DNA of 64,000 bases. Origin: Rhodobacteraceae bacterium UBA6213 (GTDB taxonomy: Bacteria; Pseudomonadota; Alphaproteobacteria; Rhodobacterales; Rhodobacteraceae). The notes beneath the pieces were generated by a model, which did no database searches, was not told the DNA's origin, and saw nothing but the letters and a program-made list of their open reading frames with translations. The stretch lies in contig DISJ01000013.1 of the NCBI GenBank assembly GCA_002421605.1, positions 224,112-288,111 of the forward strand. The letters run 5' to 3'. Made by a program: the position numbers and the translations under genes. This document shows positions 43,255 to 52,714 of the stretch, piece after piece. How positions within the stretch are numbered: position 1 is the first letter of the stretch; each line of letters opens with the position of its first letter.

Positions 43255-44409
43255 ATGAAAACGCTTGAACTGATGGGTACCAGTGCCCTTGCCCTGCTAA
43301 TGGCCATTGCCCCCGCTACCGCGCAGATTACCTCGGTTGGCGCTTCGGAAGGGCAAGTCAACATTGTCGCTTGGGCCGGCTATATCGAGCGCGGCGAGAC
43401 CGACGCCAGCTTCGACTGGGTCACGGATTTTGAGGCCGCCTCGGGGTGCAAGGTCAACGTCAAAACCGCCAACACTTCTGACGAAATGGTGGCGCTGATG
43501 AACGAGGGTGGGTTTGATCTGGTCACCGCCTCGGGCGACGCGAGCTTGCGATTGATTGCGGGCAAGCGGGTTCAGCCGATCAACATCGATCTGATCCCGT
43601 CATGGTCCACGGTTGACGATCGCCTCAAGAACGCACCTTGGTATGTGGTGGATGGCGTTCATTACGGGGTGCCCTATATGTGGGGGCCGAACGTGCTGAT
43701 GTATAACACCGAAGCCTTCAAGGGCACGCCACCCACCTCGTGGAATGTGGTGTTCGAGGAAATGACCCTGCCTGATGGCATGTCCAACAAGGGCAGGGTG
43801 CAGGCCTATGACGGGCCGATCCACATTGCCGATGCGGCGCAATACCTGATGGCGCACAAGCCTGAGCTTGGCATTACCTCGCCATACGAGTTGAACGAGG
43901 CACAATACGCGGCCGCACTTGAGATGCTGCGCGTGCAGCGCACGCTGGTCGGGCGCTATTGGCATGACGCCTTTATCCAGATGGACGATTTCAAGAACGA
44001 AGGCGTGGTTGCGTCCGGTTCGTGGCCGTTCCAAGTGAACTTGCTGCAAAGCGAGGGCTTCCCGGTCGCGTCGGTGATCCCTGAAGAAGGGGCAACTGGC
44101 TGGGCAGACACCACGATGCTGCACGCCGATGCCGCCAACCCGAACTGCGCCTACAAGTGGATCGAGCATAGCCTTGCGTCCAACCTGCAATCCGACCTCG
44201 CGGTCTGGTTCGGCGCCAACCCCTCGGTGCCTGCCGCCTGTACCGATGGGCGTGGTATGCTTGATGCAGCGGGTTGCACCGCAAACGGCATGGATGACTT
44301 TAATAAAATCCGCTTCTGGACCACGCCGGTCAGCAAATGTGCGCAAGGTGAATGCGTGCCCTATTACCGCTGGGTATCGGACTATATCGGCGTGATCGGC
44401 GGTCGCTGA
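43255..44409 (+). CDS. Spermidine/putrescine-type ABC transporter substrate-binding protein (PotD/PotF family)
   Basis: A 384-residue periplasmic protein with signal peptide MKTLELMGTSALALLMAIAP, cut near TAQ. The family pattern NIVAWAGYIERG, FEAASGCKV, and VPYMWGPNVLMYNTEAF is intact. It also carries extra cysteines (SGCKV, NPNCAYK, PAACTDG, AAGCTANG, SKCAQGEC), more than ordinary PotD proteins, which may form disulfide bonds and point to a variant ligand pocket. CAGGGAG precedes the ATG at 43255. It feeds the ATPase and two permeases downstream. The final C-terminal segment (CVPYYRWVSDYIGVIGG) helps define the family. Confidence 0.9.
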   Translation: MKTLELMGTSALALLMAIAPATAQITSVGASEGQVNIVAWAGYIERGETDASFDWVTDFEAASGCKVNVKTANTSDEMVALMNEGGFDLVTASGDASLRLIAGKRVQPINIDLIPSWSTVDDRLKNAPWYVVDGVHYGVPYMWGPNVLMYNTEAFKGTPPTSWNVVFEEMTLPDGMSNKGRVQAYDGPIHIADAAQYLMAHKPELGITSPYELNEAQYAAALEMLRVQRTLVGRYWHDAFIQMDDFKNEGVVASGSWPFQVNLLQSEGFPVASVIPEEGATGWADTTMLHADAANPNCAYKWIEHSLASNLQSDLAVWFGANPSVPAACTDGRGMLDAAGCTANGMDDFNKIRFWTTPVSKCAQGECVPYYRWVSDYIGVIGGR

Positions 44410-44509
44410 ATGCACTAGCAAGCGGGGTGCGCAGGATGCGCGCCCCTTCCCCATCTGCATGGCGGTGTGCTTGCCAGGCGCACCTCCCTTCGATTTGTCG
44501 GGCCTTCAA

Positions 44510-45502
44510 ATGACTGCTGCCGTAGAATTCGACTCCGTCTCGCGCCATTTCGGCCCGGTGCGTGCCGTGGACGGGGTGAACCTGAGCGTTGCCGAAGGCA
44601 CGTTTTTTGCCATGCTTGGACCCTCGGGTTCGGGCAAGACCACTTGCCTGCGGCTGATTTCAGGATTTGAAAAGCCAACCCACGGTGTGATCCGCATCTT
44701 TGGGCAGGATGTGTCGAACACGCCGCCCAACCGGCGCAACGTCAACACGGTGTTTCAGGATTACGCCCTGTTTCCACATTTGAACGTGCGTGAAAACGTT
44801 GGCTACGGGCTGATGGTCAAGGGGGTCGGCCGCGCCACGCGCAATGCCAAGGCCGAAGAGATGCTGGCGCTGGTCAAACTGGACGGTTTTGGAGAACGCA
44901 AGCCCGCGCAGCTTTCAGGTGGGCAGCGCCAACGCGTCGCACTTGCCCGCGCGCTGGTGAACGAGCCGCGCGTGCTGCTGCTTGACGAGCCGCTTGGGGC
45001 GTTGGACCTCAAGCTGCGCGAAGCGATGCAGGACGAGCTGAAGGCACTGCAAAAGCGGCTTGGCATTACCTTCGTATTTGTGACGCACGATCAGAGCGAG
45101 GCGTTGAGCATGGCCGACCGGCTGGCCGTATTCAACCACGGCAAGATTGCCCAGATCGGCACCCCGTCCGAAATCTATGCGCGCCCACGAACCCGCTTTG
45201 TGGCCGATTTTGTCGGCTCGTCCAACGTGCTGCCTCCCGAGCTTGCACAACGGCTTGGTGGGGCACAGAATTGGTCGAGCTTGCGCCCCGAGGCACTACG
45301 CCTGACGGCTGCGGACACCACAGCTTTGACGGGCACGGTGACCGGCCTGCGCTACCTTGGCGCGGGCACGCGCGTGACCGTCGCCGTGTCGGGCGCAGAA
45401 CTCGGGGTTCTGGTGCCCACCGGCACGCCGCTGCCCGATCAGGGTGCCGCGGTCGGTATCGCTTTTGATACGTCGGACTTGCATCCGATGGAGGAGGCAT
45501 GA
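44510..45502 (+). CDS. Polyamine-type ABC transporter ATPase (PotA-like)
   Basis: A 330-residue ATPase. Walker A GPSGSGKTTCLRL, signature LSGGQRQRVALARAL, Walker B VLLLDEPLGALD and the His switch VTHDQSEAL are intact. A C-terminal TOBE-like domain follows residue 240 (WSSLRPEALRL, then VTGLRYLGAGTRVTV). The ATG at 44510 is chosen since upstream in-frame residues have no homology. Its stop overlaps the first permease start (ATGA). The TOBE domain often carries regulatory ligand binding. It energises the importer of this operon. Confidence 0.92.
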   Translation: MTAAVEFDSVSRHFGPVRAVDGVNLSVAEGTFFAMLGPSGSGKTTCLRLISGFEKPTHGVIRIFGQDVSNTPPNRRNVNTVFQDYALFPHLNVRENVGYGLMVKGVGRATRNAKAEEMLALVKLDGFGERKPAQLSGGQRQRVALARALVNEPRVLLLDEPLGALDLKLREAMQDELKALQKRLGITFVFVTHDQSEALSMADRLAVFNHGKIAQIGTPSEIYARPRTRFVADFVGSSNVLPPELAQRLGGAQNWSSLRPEALRLTAADTTALTGTVTGLRYLGAGTRVTVAVSGAELGVLVPTGTPLPDQGAAVGIAFDTSDLHPMEEA

Positions 45503-46434
45503 AATCGGCACTGCTACCCGAGCGCGGTGCCGGCGACCGCATGACCGCCATCTTCTGGCGCAGGCCAAGGGTCTTGTTGGCGCTGCTGATCACGCCGCCG
45601 CTGCTGTGGCTGGGGGTGGTCTATATCGGCTCGCTTGCCGCACTATTGCTGCAAAGTTTCTACTCGATTGACGAGTTTTCCGGCCTGGTGGTGCACGAGT
45701 TCACGCTCAAGACCTACATCGAGCTGCTGCGACCCGCGAATTTCGACATCATCCGGCGCACTTTGCTGATGTCGGCGTCGGTCACACTTGCCTCGGCAGT
45801 GCTGGCCTTTCCCATCGCGTATTATGCCGCACGCTATGCGACAGGGCGTTGGAAGGCTGTCTTTTACCTTGGCGTCATGCTGCCCTTGTGGTCGAGCTAC
45901 CTGGTCAAGGTCTATGCTTGGAAGCTGATTTTGGCGAAAGAGGGCATCATTACTTGGGTCGCAGATGGGCTTGGGCTTGGCTTTCTGCTCGATGCGGCAC
46001 TGGCGCTGCCGGGGGTTGGTGGCAACTCGCTTTCAACCTCGTTTCTCGGCACCTTCATCGTGTTTGTCTATGTCTGGCTGCCCTACATGATCCTGCCGAT
46101 GCAGGCCGCGCTGGAACGCGTGCCAAAGTCGATGTTGGAGGCATCTGCCGACCTTGGCGCTTCTTCGGCGCAGACCTTTCGCACGGTCATTTTGCCACTG
46201 GCGATGCCGGGGGTGGTTGCCGGTTCGATCTTTACCTTTTCGCTGACGATGGGCGATTACATCATCCCGCAGATCATCGGCACTTCGGCACGCTTCATTG
46301 GCCTTGCGGTTTATCAGCTGCAGGGCACCGCAGGAAACTTACCGCTGGCGGCCGCTTTTGCGGTGGTGCCGATCATCATCATGCTGATTTACCTCAGCCT
46401 CGCCAAACGCGCGGGGGCTTTCGATGCGCTCTGA
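45499..46434 (+). CDS. Polyamine-type ABC transporter permease (PotB-like)
   Basis: A 311-residue inner-membrane permease with six helices, opening helix LLALLITPPLLWLGVVYIGS at about residue 27. The EAA loop is MLEASADLGASSAQTFRTVI near residue 215. It pairs with the PotC-like permease encoded next, whose start overlaps its stop by 11 bases. An in-frame ATG at 45541 is an alternative but the 45499 start, overlapping the ATPase stop by 4 bases, is typical of this operon type. It forms half of the channel for the transported amine. Confidence 0.91.
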   Translation: MKSALLPERGAGDRMTAIFWRRPRVLLALLITPPLLWLGVVYIGSLAALLLQSFYSIDEFSGLVVHEFTLKTYIELLRPANFDIIRRTLLMSASVTLASAVLAFPIAYYAARYATGRWKAVFYLGVMLPLWSSYLVKVYAWKLILAKEGIITWVADGLGLGFLLDAALALPGVGGNSLSTSFLGTFIVFVYVWLPYMILPMQAALERVPKSMLEASADLGASSAQTFRTVILPLAMPGVVAGSIFTFSLTMGDYIIPQIIGTSARFIGLAVYQLQGTAGNLPLAAAFAVVPIIIMLIYLSLAKRAGAFDAL

Positions 46435-47233
46435 AAACCGCGCCCCAAAGAGCCTGACATTGGCAGCCATCGGCGGGCTGTTGTTTCTGCACTTGCCGAT
46501 CATGCTGATTTTTCTCTACGCGTTCACCACCGAAGAGCGCACTTATCAGTTTCCGCCACCCGGACTGACGCTGAAGTGGTTTGCGGTTGCGTGGAACCGA
46601 GCCGATATCTGGCCGCCGCTGTACCTTTCGTTGATGGTTGCAGCGATCTCTACGATGATGGCGCTGATCCTTGGCACGCTCTGCGCCGCCGCAATGGCGC
46701 GCGCGCGGTTTTTTGGCCGCAACCAACTATCGCTGCTGATCATTCTGCCGATCGCCCTGCCCGGCGTCATCACCGGGATGAGTTTGCGCTCGGCTTTTTC
46801 ACTGATGGACATACCATTCTCGACCCTGACAATCATCCTTGGCCACGCCACCTTCTGCATCGTGATCGTGTTCAACAACGCGGTAGCGCGGTTTAGGCGA
46901 CTATCGGGTTCCATCACAGAGGCTTCTGCTGACCTTGGCGCCAACAGCTTTCAGACCTTCCGCTACATCCTGCTGCCAAACCTCGGTTCGGCGCTGCTTG
47001 CGGGCGCAATGCTGGCCTTCGCGCTGTCGTTCGACGAGGTGATTGTCACCACCTTCACCGCGGGCCAACAAAGCACGCTACCGATATGGATGTTGCAAGA
47101 ACTGGTGCGCCCGCGTCAGCGCCCGGTGACCAATGTTGTCGCTATCGTGGTATTCGCCACAACCTTCATTCCCATTCTCATCGCCTACTACCTGACCCGC
47201 GGCGGCTCTGAAACTGCGGGCGGTGGCAAATAA
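46424..47233 (+). CDS. Polyamine-type ABC transporter permease (PotC-like)
   Basis: A 269-residue inner-membrane permease. The first helix is AIGGLLFLHLPIMLIFLYAF, and the EAA loop ITEASADLGANSFQTFRYIL lies near residue 165. With six helices it fits PotC. It overlaps the PotB-like gene by 11 bases and is followed after 17 bases by the aldehyde dehydrogenase, so the catabolic enzyme is probably on the same transcript. The full importer is PotD-A-B-C. Confidence 0.91.
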   Translation: MRSENRAPKSLTLAAIGGLLFLHLPIMLIFLYAFTTEERTYQFPPPGLTLKWFAVAWNRADIWPPLYLSLMVAAISTMMALILGTLCAAAMARARFFGRNQLSLLIILPIALPGVITGMSLRSAFSLMDIPFSTLTIILGHATFCIVIVFNNAVARFRRLSGSITEASADLGANSFQTFRYILLPNLGSALLAGAMLAFALSFDEVIVTTFTAGQQSTLPIWMLQELVRPRQRPVTNVVAIVVFATTFIPILIAYYLTRGGSETAGGGK

Positions 47234-47250
47234 CTTAGGGAGAAACCGCC

Positions 47251-48681
47251 ATGAAAATCGACACTCAGCTTTTGATCGGAAACAGCTTCGAGCCCGGCCA
47301 AGATGCGCGTGAACACGTGCTGAACCCGCGCACCGGTGGCCTGATACTGGAAGTTCCCGAGGCCTCTGGCGGCCAGATCGACCGTGCCGTAGCGGCGGCG
47401 CGCAAGGCGTTTGGCGGCTGGTCGCGTACCACCCCGGCAGAACGCTCGGCGGCGCTATTGCGCATTGCTGATCGCATCGAAGCCGATGCAGATGCCTTCG
47501 CCGCATTGGAAGCACTGAACTGCGGCAAACCGATCAACGCGGCGCGGGGGGATGAAATCCCCGCGATTGTCGATTGCTTCCGCTTTTTTGCAGGGGCCGT
47601 TCGCACGCAGCAGGGCATGGCGGCGGGCGAATATCTGGCCGGGCACACCTCTATGATTCGCCGTGATCCGATTGGCGTGGTGGCCTCGATCGCGCCATGG
47701 AACTATCCGTTGATGATGATGGCATGGAAGCTGGCCCCCGCAATTGCGGGTGGCAACACGGTCATCTTCAAACCCTCTGAACAGACCCCGCTTACGGCGC
47801 TAAAGCTGGCGCGTGTGCTGGCCGAAGAGCTGCCAGAAGGCGTGGTCAACGTGATCTCGGGGCGCGGGCACACTGTGGGCAGCACGCTTATCAACCACCC
47901 CGGCGTCGACATGATCTCGCTGACCGGCGATGTAGCGACGGGCAAGAAAATGCTCGACGCCGCGGCCAAAACGGTCAAGCGCACGCATCTGGAACTGGGC
48001 GGCAAAGCCCCGGTTATCGTATTTGACGATGCCAATATCAGCGAGGTAGTCGAGGGGTTGCGCGCATTCGGCTTTTACAACGCGGGCCAAGATTGCACAG
48101 CCGCCTGCCGGATCTATGCGGGCCGGAAAGTCTATGACAATCTGGTGGCCGATCTGACCTCGGCCGTGTCCTCAATCGCGCTTGGCAACGACGACGACAC
48201 GGCCAACGAAATCGGCCCGCTCATCAGCCTGCGTCAGCGCGACCGTGTGGCAAGCTTTGTGAACCGCGCGCGCGAACTTAGCCATATCGAGGTGACAACA
48301 GGCGGCGCGGCGATGGATCAGGGCTTCTATTACCGCCCCACAGTGGTCGCTGGCGCGAAGCAGGAAGACGAGATCGTACGGCGCGAGGTGTTTGGTCCGG
48401 TCGTCTCGATCACCCCATTTACGGATGTGGAAGAGGCGATTAGCTGGGCCAACGATAGCGACTACGGCCTTGCCTCATCGGTCTGGACCCGCGACGTGGG
48501 CCGCGCCATGGCCTCGGCCGCGCGGCTTCGCTATGGCTGCACATGGGTGAATACGCATTTCATGCTGGTAAACGAAATGCCCCACGGCGGCCTCAAGCAA
48601 AGCGGTTATGGCAAGGACATGAGCAGCTACGCGCTGGAAGACTACACCGTCGTGCGGCACGTGATGGTAAAGCACGGCTGA
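47251..48681 (+). CDS. Aminobutyraldehyde-type NAD+ aldehyde dehydrogenase
   Basis: A 476-residue ALDH. The catalytic Glu sits in LELGGKAPVIVF (residue about 248), and the catalytic Cys in FYNAGQDCTAACRIYAG (about 286), the form seen in gamma-aminobutyraldehyde and other aminoaldehyde dehydrogenases. An AGGGAG site precedes the ATG at 47251. It follows the polyamine-type transporter with a 17-base gap. It would oxidise an aminoaldehyde made from the imported amine, for example 4-aminobutanal to GABA with NAD+. No amine oxidase or transaminase is adjacent, so the first step would be encoded elsewhere. Confidence 0.92.
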   Translation: MKIDTQLLIGNSFEPGQDAREHVLNPRTGGLILEVPEASGGQIDRAVAAARKAFGGWSRTTPAERSAALLRIADRIEADADAFAALEALNCGKPINAARGDEIPAIVDCFRFFAGAVRTQQGMAAGEYLAGHTSMIRRDPIGVVASIAPWNYPLMMMAWKLAPAIAGGNTVIFKPSEQTPLTALKLARVLAEELPEGVVNVISGRGHTVGSTLINHPGVDMISLTGDVATGKKMLDAAAKTVKRTHLELGGKAPVIVFDDANISEVVEGLRAFGFYNAGQDCTAACRIYAGRKVYDNLVADLTSAVSSIALGNDDDTANEIGPLISLRQRDRVASFVNRARELSHIEVTTGGAAMDQGFYYRPTVVAGAKQEDEIVRREVFGPVVSITPFTDVEEAISWANDSDYGLASSVWTRDVGRAMASAARLRYGCTWVNTHFMLVNEMPHGGLKQSGYGKDMSSYALEDYTVVRHVMVKHG

Positions 48682-48708
48682 GGCATTTGGCTCCTTAAAC
48701 GAGTACAA

Positions 48709-48748
48709 AGGCGCCGATATGTTAGCCAACACAAGGCGGGTGGCGCCT
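48709..48748. repeat. Inverted repeat downstream of the aldehyde dehydrogenase
   Basis: AGGCGCC at 48709-48715 is mirrored by GGCGCCT at 48742-48748, with a 26-base loop. It lies 27 bases after the aldehyde dehydrogenase stop and could help end transcription, but it is not followed directly by a T run. It also marks the border between GC-rich sequence and the lower-GC patch to the right. Confidence 0.35.
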
Positions 48749-48825
48749 GAAAATCTACCTATCGTCTCGCAGTAAGTTATTTTATTGTATTTCAACGGCT
48801 AGGAAGGAATCACGGAGGCACTACG

Positions 48826-49098
48826 GTGGACTCAAACATCGAAATTAGTGCGCAGGAGCGGCTGAAAGAATTTACGAATTCATATATGTTAACCGACATA
48901 GAGGTGTAGCTTTGGCGCATCACACCCGCTCTATCTCTGGGCGAAGCCAAAGTAGTTGTTGTCCCACAACTCAACCCTGTAGTGCACTGCTCGAATTATT
49001 GGATTTCAACGGAACGCGGCGACCCGAAGCCACTTGAACAGAGCACACAATGCAGAGAGATTCATCTCGTTATGCTTGGGGCGCTATCTACGTATTTT
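48826..49098 (+). pseudogene. Small unknown reading frame interrupted by an in-frame TAG
   Basis: A GTG at 48826 with GGAGG ten bases upstream opens MDSNIEISAQERLKEFTNSY and reaches TAG at 48907-48909 after 27 codons. The same phase then stays open for over 60 codons (starting LWRITPALSLGEAKVVVVPQ) up to TGA near 49098, overlapping the kinase start. The two parts could be one gene cut by an amber mutation, mirroring the defect in the kinase just downstream. I do not recognise a family and the coding status is uncertain; codon choice here is AT-richer than in the neighbouring operons. Confidence 0.35.
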
Positions 49099-51086
49099 TG
49101 ATATTTTTAATATTACTAATTGCATCACTCGTGTGGACGAGCGTAGAAAACATCCTAAAGTCTGATTTTAATGAAAACAATCGAAGTGCTGTAGCGGTTG
49201 AGATTCAGCAGGTCGAAAGCGATATTGACCAAACGATCGCCGTAATATTTACCGAACTCTTCCACCACTCAGAAACAATTGAATTGGAGTCGTCGAAACG
49301 CACCGCCACCGCTCCGGCCATTCTCCATCTTGATCCATGGGCGCTAGATGTATAGTTTCTGGATGCCGCCTCTTTATCACAAAGCGACCTCCTCGCAGGA
49401 GAAGCTTCTCAAACAGGTCGATTTGGCGGAAATATTCAAACTGCCGCCGCGGCTGTTCAATTTGCTGTCTCGCAACGCCAAAATGTATTCGCAGGCCCAA
49501 TCGAACTTGATGGCGACACCAGCGCTTTTGCAGTTTTTGTTCCAATTTTTGAGCGCGGAGCATCAACTCAACCAGCGTTATTATATGGAGTTATAAGACT
49601 TGTTGTCGATTTCGATAGTATAGTTGCCACAGCGATTTCCAACGCGCATGCATCTAACATTGACCTGGCTATTCGCGCAGCAAGCGGCTTTGAGGCGAAC
49701 AGTTCGGATTACCAAATAATCTATGGAAGTAAATCCGTTTTCGATTCCTCGCCGGTGGTGACTACCCCCAACATGCCGGGAATTGCATGGCAGATAGCAG
49801 GCGCCCCCAAAGGTGGTTGGCCAAATAACCCGCCGCCATTGCTTGCGGTGCGCAGTGCCCTTGCACTCGCAACAGGCTTGATACTCGCCTCATTGATTTT
49901 CTCAGCGCGGTATTTGCAAAAATTTGTTTCCACTAACAGACGACTTCGAGCGGCAATTGAAGCCATGGACGGTGCGTTTGCTTTTTATGACCACAATGAT
50001 CGGCTATCTGTATGCAATACGGAGTATCTGAGGTTTTATTCCATTCCGGCTGACGCTCCAAAGAAGCGTTGGTCATTCGAGAAAATTTTGACAAGCCTCG
50101 TTGCGAGAGGAATAGCCAAGGACGCCAAAGGGCACGAGGAGGAGTGGATCGCTGCCCGCATAGCAAAGCACAGGAAAGGCAACATGACGGCCGTTCAGCC
50201 AACGAGCGATGGTCGTTGGATCAAAGTTTCGGAAACGCACACGCCAGAAGGTGAGACGATTGGGTTCCTGGTAGATGTTACCGATCTGGTTAGCGCAACC
50301 GAAAAAGCCGAAGCCGCAAACCACGCAAAATCCGAGTTTTTGAATATTATTAGCCACGAACTTAGAACACCCCTGACAATTATTCTCGGATACCTGCGAT
50401 TCCTTTCTAATCCACGCGTTTTGCCTTCTGTGAAAAATCTGATCGCGGCTTATGAGAGTTCTGCAAGCACAGCGGTAATTACGAAAAAGTTTGATGAAGT
50501 GTTACTTGAACTGCAGGGATACGCTACGAGATCTGATGCGTCCGCCAAGAACTTGCAAAGCATGATTCAAAGCATACTCGACCTTTCTGCGGTCGATGCA
50601 GGTAAAATCGAACGTAAAACCGAAAACGTTGACCTCGCAGAGTTGATTTCCTCGGTCGCAGGGCAGTTTGAGGTCTTTGCCAAAGAAAAGAAGCTGGAGC
50701 TGCGTGTTAATACAGAGCCCGTGACGGTTATGAGCAATCATTACATCCTTCGCCGGATACTAACCAGCCTCGTCGATAACGCGATCAAGTTTACTGATAC
50801 AGGACACGTTGACCTTGCAATTGATCTGGGCGATCAATGCGTCTATTTAGTGGTTTCAGACACTGGCCCCGGTATATCTACCGAATTTCAGAGGCGAATG
50901 TTTGACCCATTTTTGCAGGTAGAAGATTCCTTGACCCGCAAGTCCGGAGGGCTAGGGTTGGGGTTAGCAGTTGCGCATCGCTTCGCTGAGTATGTGGGGC
51001 TTCGCCTTGATGTTTCTTCGCGCATTGGTGCGGGCACCACATTCCGGGTAACCATACCTGTTTTGAATACAGAAGTTGAGGCCTGA
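49050..51086 (+). pseudogene. CHASE-domain sensor histidine kinase interrupted by one amber codon
   Basis: One continuous phase of 679 codons runs from ATG 49050 to 51086 with a single interruption, TAG at 49353-49355 (codon 102). Before it: a membrane helix (YVFLIFLILLIASLVW) and the start of an extracytoplasmic domain. After it the same frame continues with FVPIFERGASTQPALLYGV, typical of CHASE sensor domains, then a second helix, a PAS-like segment (DGAFAFYDHNDRLSVCN), a HisKA box (SHELRTPLTIILGYL, His at codon 436), the N box LTSLVDNAIKF and GGLGLGLAVAHRF. All kinase motifs are intact. ATG at 49755 could still yield a 443-residue kinase without the sensor domain. AT-rich codons unlike its neighbours suggest transfer. 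Confidence 0.85.
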
Positions 51087-51236
51087 GCCAGCCCAGCGCG
51101 CGCCGCTGACGCCCATCAACCGTCCCGAATTTCGGCGATGCTCGGCCGCGGTTGCCACCCACACGAACAGGCCCCGACATGTTTTCTGGGCCAAGTCTTC
51201 AAGATTTAGTGGCGCTGGGGTGCCGCTTGCACGATG

Positions 51237-52625
51237 CTATTTCGGTTGATGCTCAAGCGTAACTTTCAGCACGCCCACAAAGGCGCCTTGCCCACCGCTG
51301 AGCGTCGCGTCGATTGCGACGGCACTTTTGTTGGTCACCTCGAGGTCGAAAACATAACCTCCGTTGGCGCGGTATTCTTCCCAGGCGGCAAGCCAACCAT
51401 ACATGCCGCCAGATAGCATCGCCGGATCGCCGTTGCGGAAGGTGTAGGTTTCGGCGTCGGCGTAGAAGCGGTCTAGGAACAGGGTTGCCGTGCCCGCGCA
51501 GGCATCGAAATTTTCAACCTTGGCACCAACCTGAAACGATGCCGGCAACATTCCCAAATCGCCGTCGGGGTCGGTATAGGAGATGTAGTGTCCTGTGGCC
51601 TCACCCACCAGCATTGCGCGGGTTTCGCGCTCTGAACCTCCTATTTCAAAGGCGAGCGGGATGTCAGCGCGAAGGTGGTAGCTTTCGACATGGCCATTTT
51701 CACCGGTGAGGGTGAACTGATAGTCCACCGTCAGCTGGAAATGCATGGCTGCCGCGATACGCGCCAATACAGACTCAAGATTTGCCGACCCGGTTTCCAC
51801 CCCTAGCGAGTTCAGCCCGCGCACCAATCGGACAACGGTTGTCGCCATGGTGTAGTCATGCGCGCTTTTCAGTTCCCTGAGCATGTCTGGCACAAAAGGA
51901 TCTAGCCACGCCCCGAGTACGTCCACAAGCCCCACCGCAGTTGGAGTATTGCCAAGAAGATCTGATAATTGAGCCGCCTTGCGCACAAAGCCGATCACCG
52001 CAGGTATCGCATCGCGATTTTTCTGGTTGGCCTGCATCAAGGCGCGCGCCTTGGCACCAAGTCTGTCTGCTAGGCGCGTTTCCAGATCATAGGTGGTGCC
52101 GTCGTCAAGCCCTAACAATTGCAGACTCCGGCGAGCAGCGTTCAACCTGATCAGAAGCCCGGCTTCGGGTTCACTGGCGGCACGAACCCATGCGGCGACC
52201 AATTCGCCGGTCAGCATTTGCGTCACCGCGTCATCCTCGCAACTCACCCCAAGGGCGGGAGGCATTGGCACATCGCTCGGAGTCTTCAGTAACGCACGAA
52301 TGGCTGCCTCGGCATTGGCCTGCTCGATCAAGGCCGTCGTCGCGCGTTCGGCGGCCGGGCGACCATCGGTGGCGGGCGCCGCCCCGGGGGCTTCAGTGGT
52401 GATTGGAGCGGCGGTTTCGGTTGTGCCGGTATCGCCAGAGGATGCATCGTCTGGCAGTTGCGGCCAAAGCGTATCAATCTCATCCTGCGTCAAGGCGATG
52501 GCGGTGCCCGGTGCAACCCCCGCAAACCATCCGGTCAACGCGCATACCAAAAGAAGTTGCGAAATCGACCCACGCACCCGCGCCGCGACACGCTGCTTCA
52601 AGGTAACCCCCAAGCTGACCCACAT
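51237..52625 (-). CDS. Secreted protein of unknown function
   Basis: A 462-residue protein I cannot assign to a family. It has a signal-like N-terminus: a basic stretch, then SQLLLVCALTGWFAGVAPGT and ALTQDEIDTLWPQLPDD. A Thr/Ala/Pro-rich linker follows (about residues 60-90), then a helical middle and a C-terminal half with alternating polar/hydrophobic strands (LTVDYQFTLTGENGHVESYH). An unusual point is a GVSCEDD...NFDACAG cysteine pair far apart. The ATG at 52625 is chosen because the longer frame (52718) adds 31 residues of no clear type. It converges with the kinase gene and lies 89 bases downstream of mgtE, so it may be in the same transcript. Confidence 0.72.
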   Translation of the reverse strand: MWVSLGVTLKQRVAARVRGSISQLLLVCALTGWFAGVAPGTAIALTQDEIDTLWPQLPDDASSGDTGTTETAAPITTEAPGAAPATDGRPAAERATTALIEQANAEAAIRALLKTPSDVPMPPALGVSCEDDAVTQMLTGELVAAWVRAASEPEAGLLIRLNAARRSLQLLGLDDGTTYDLETRLADRLGAKARALMQANQKNRDAIPAVIGFVRKAAQLSDLLGNTPTAVGLVDVLGAWLDPFVPDMLRELKSAHDYTMATTVVRLVRGLNSLGVETGSANLESVLARIAAAMHFQLTVDYQFTLTGENGHVESYHLRADIPLAFEIGGSERETRAMLVGEATGHYISYTDPDGDLGMLPASFQVGAKVENFDACAGTATLFLDRFYADAETYTFRNGDPAMLSGGMYGWLAAWEEYRANGGYVFDLEVTNKSAVAIDATLSGGQGAFVGVLKVTLEHQPK

Positions 52626-52714
52626 CGGATCAACCGAGAGCTTAGGGGTTGCAGAAGACACAGACAAGGTTAGTCGCTTGCAACACCGCGCCCTGCCCGG
52701 CCTGTCCCACCCAT

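Noticed and set aside
48709..48748. Inverted repeat as a firm Rho-independent terminator
   Set aside because: There is no T run directly after the 3' arm and the loop is long, so it is listed only as a weak repeat.
49353..49355. TAG read as a sense codon, for example pyrrolysine
   Set aside because: TAG ends other genes here, such as the SLC13 permease, and there are no pyl genes in the window; a nonsense mutation is simpler.
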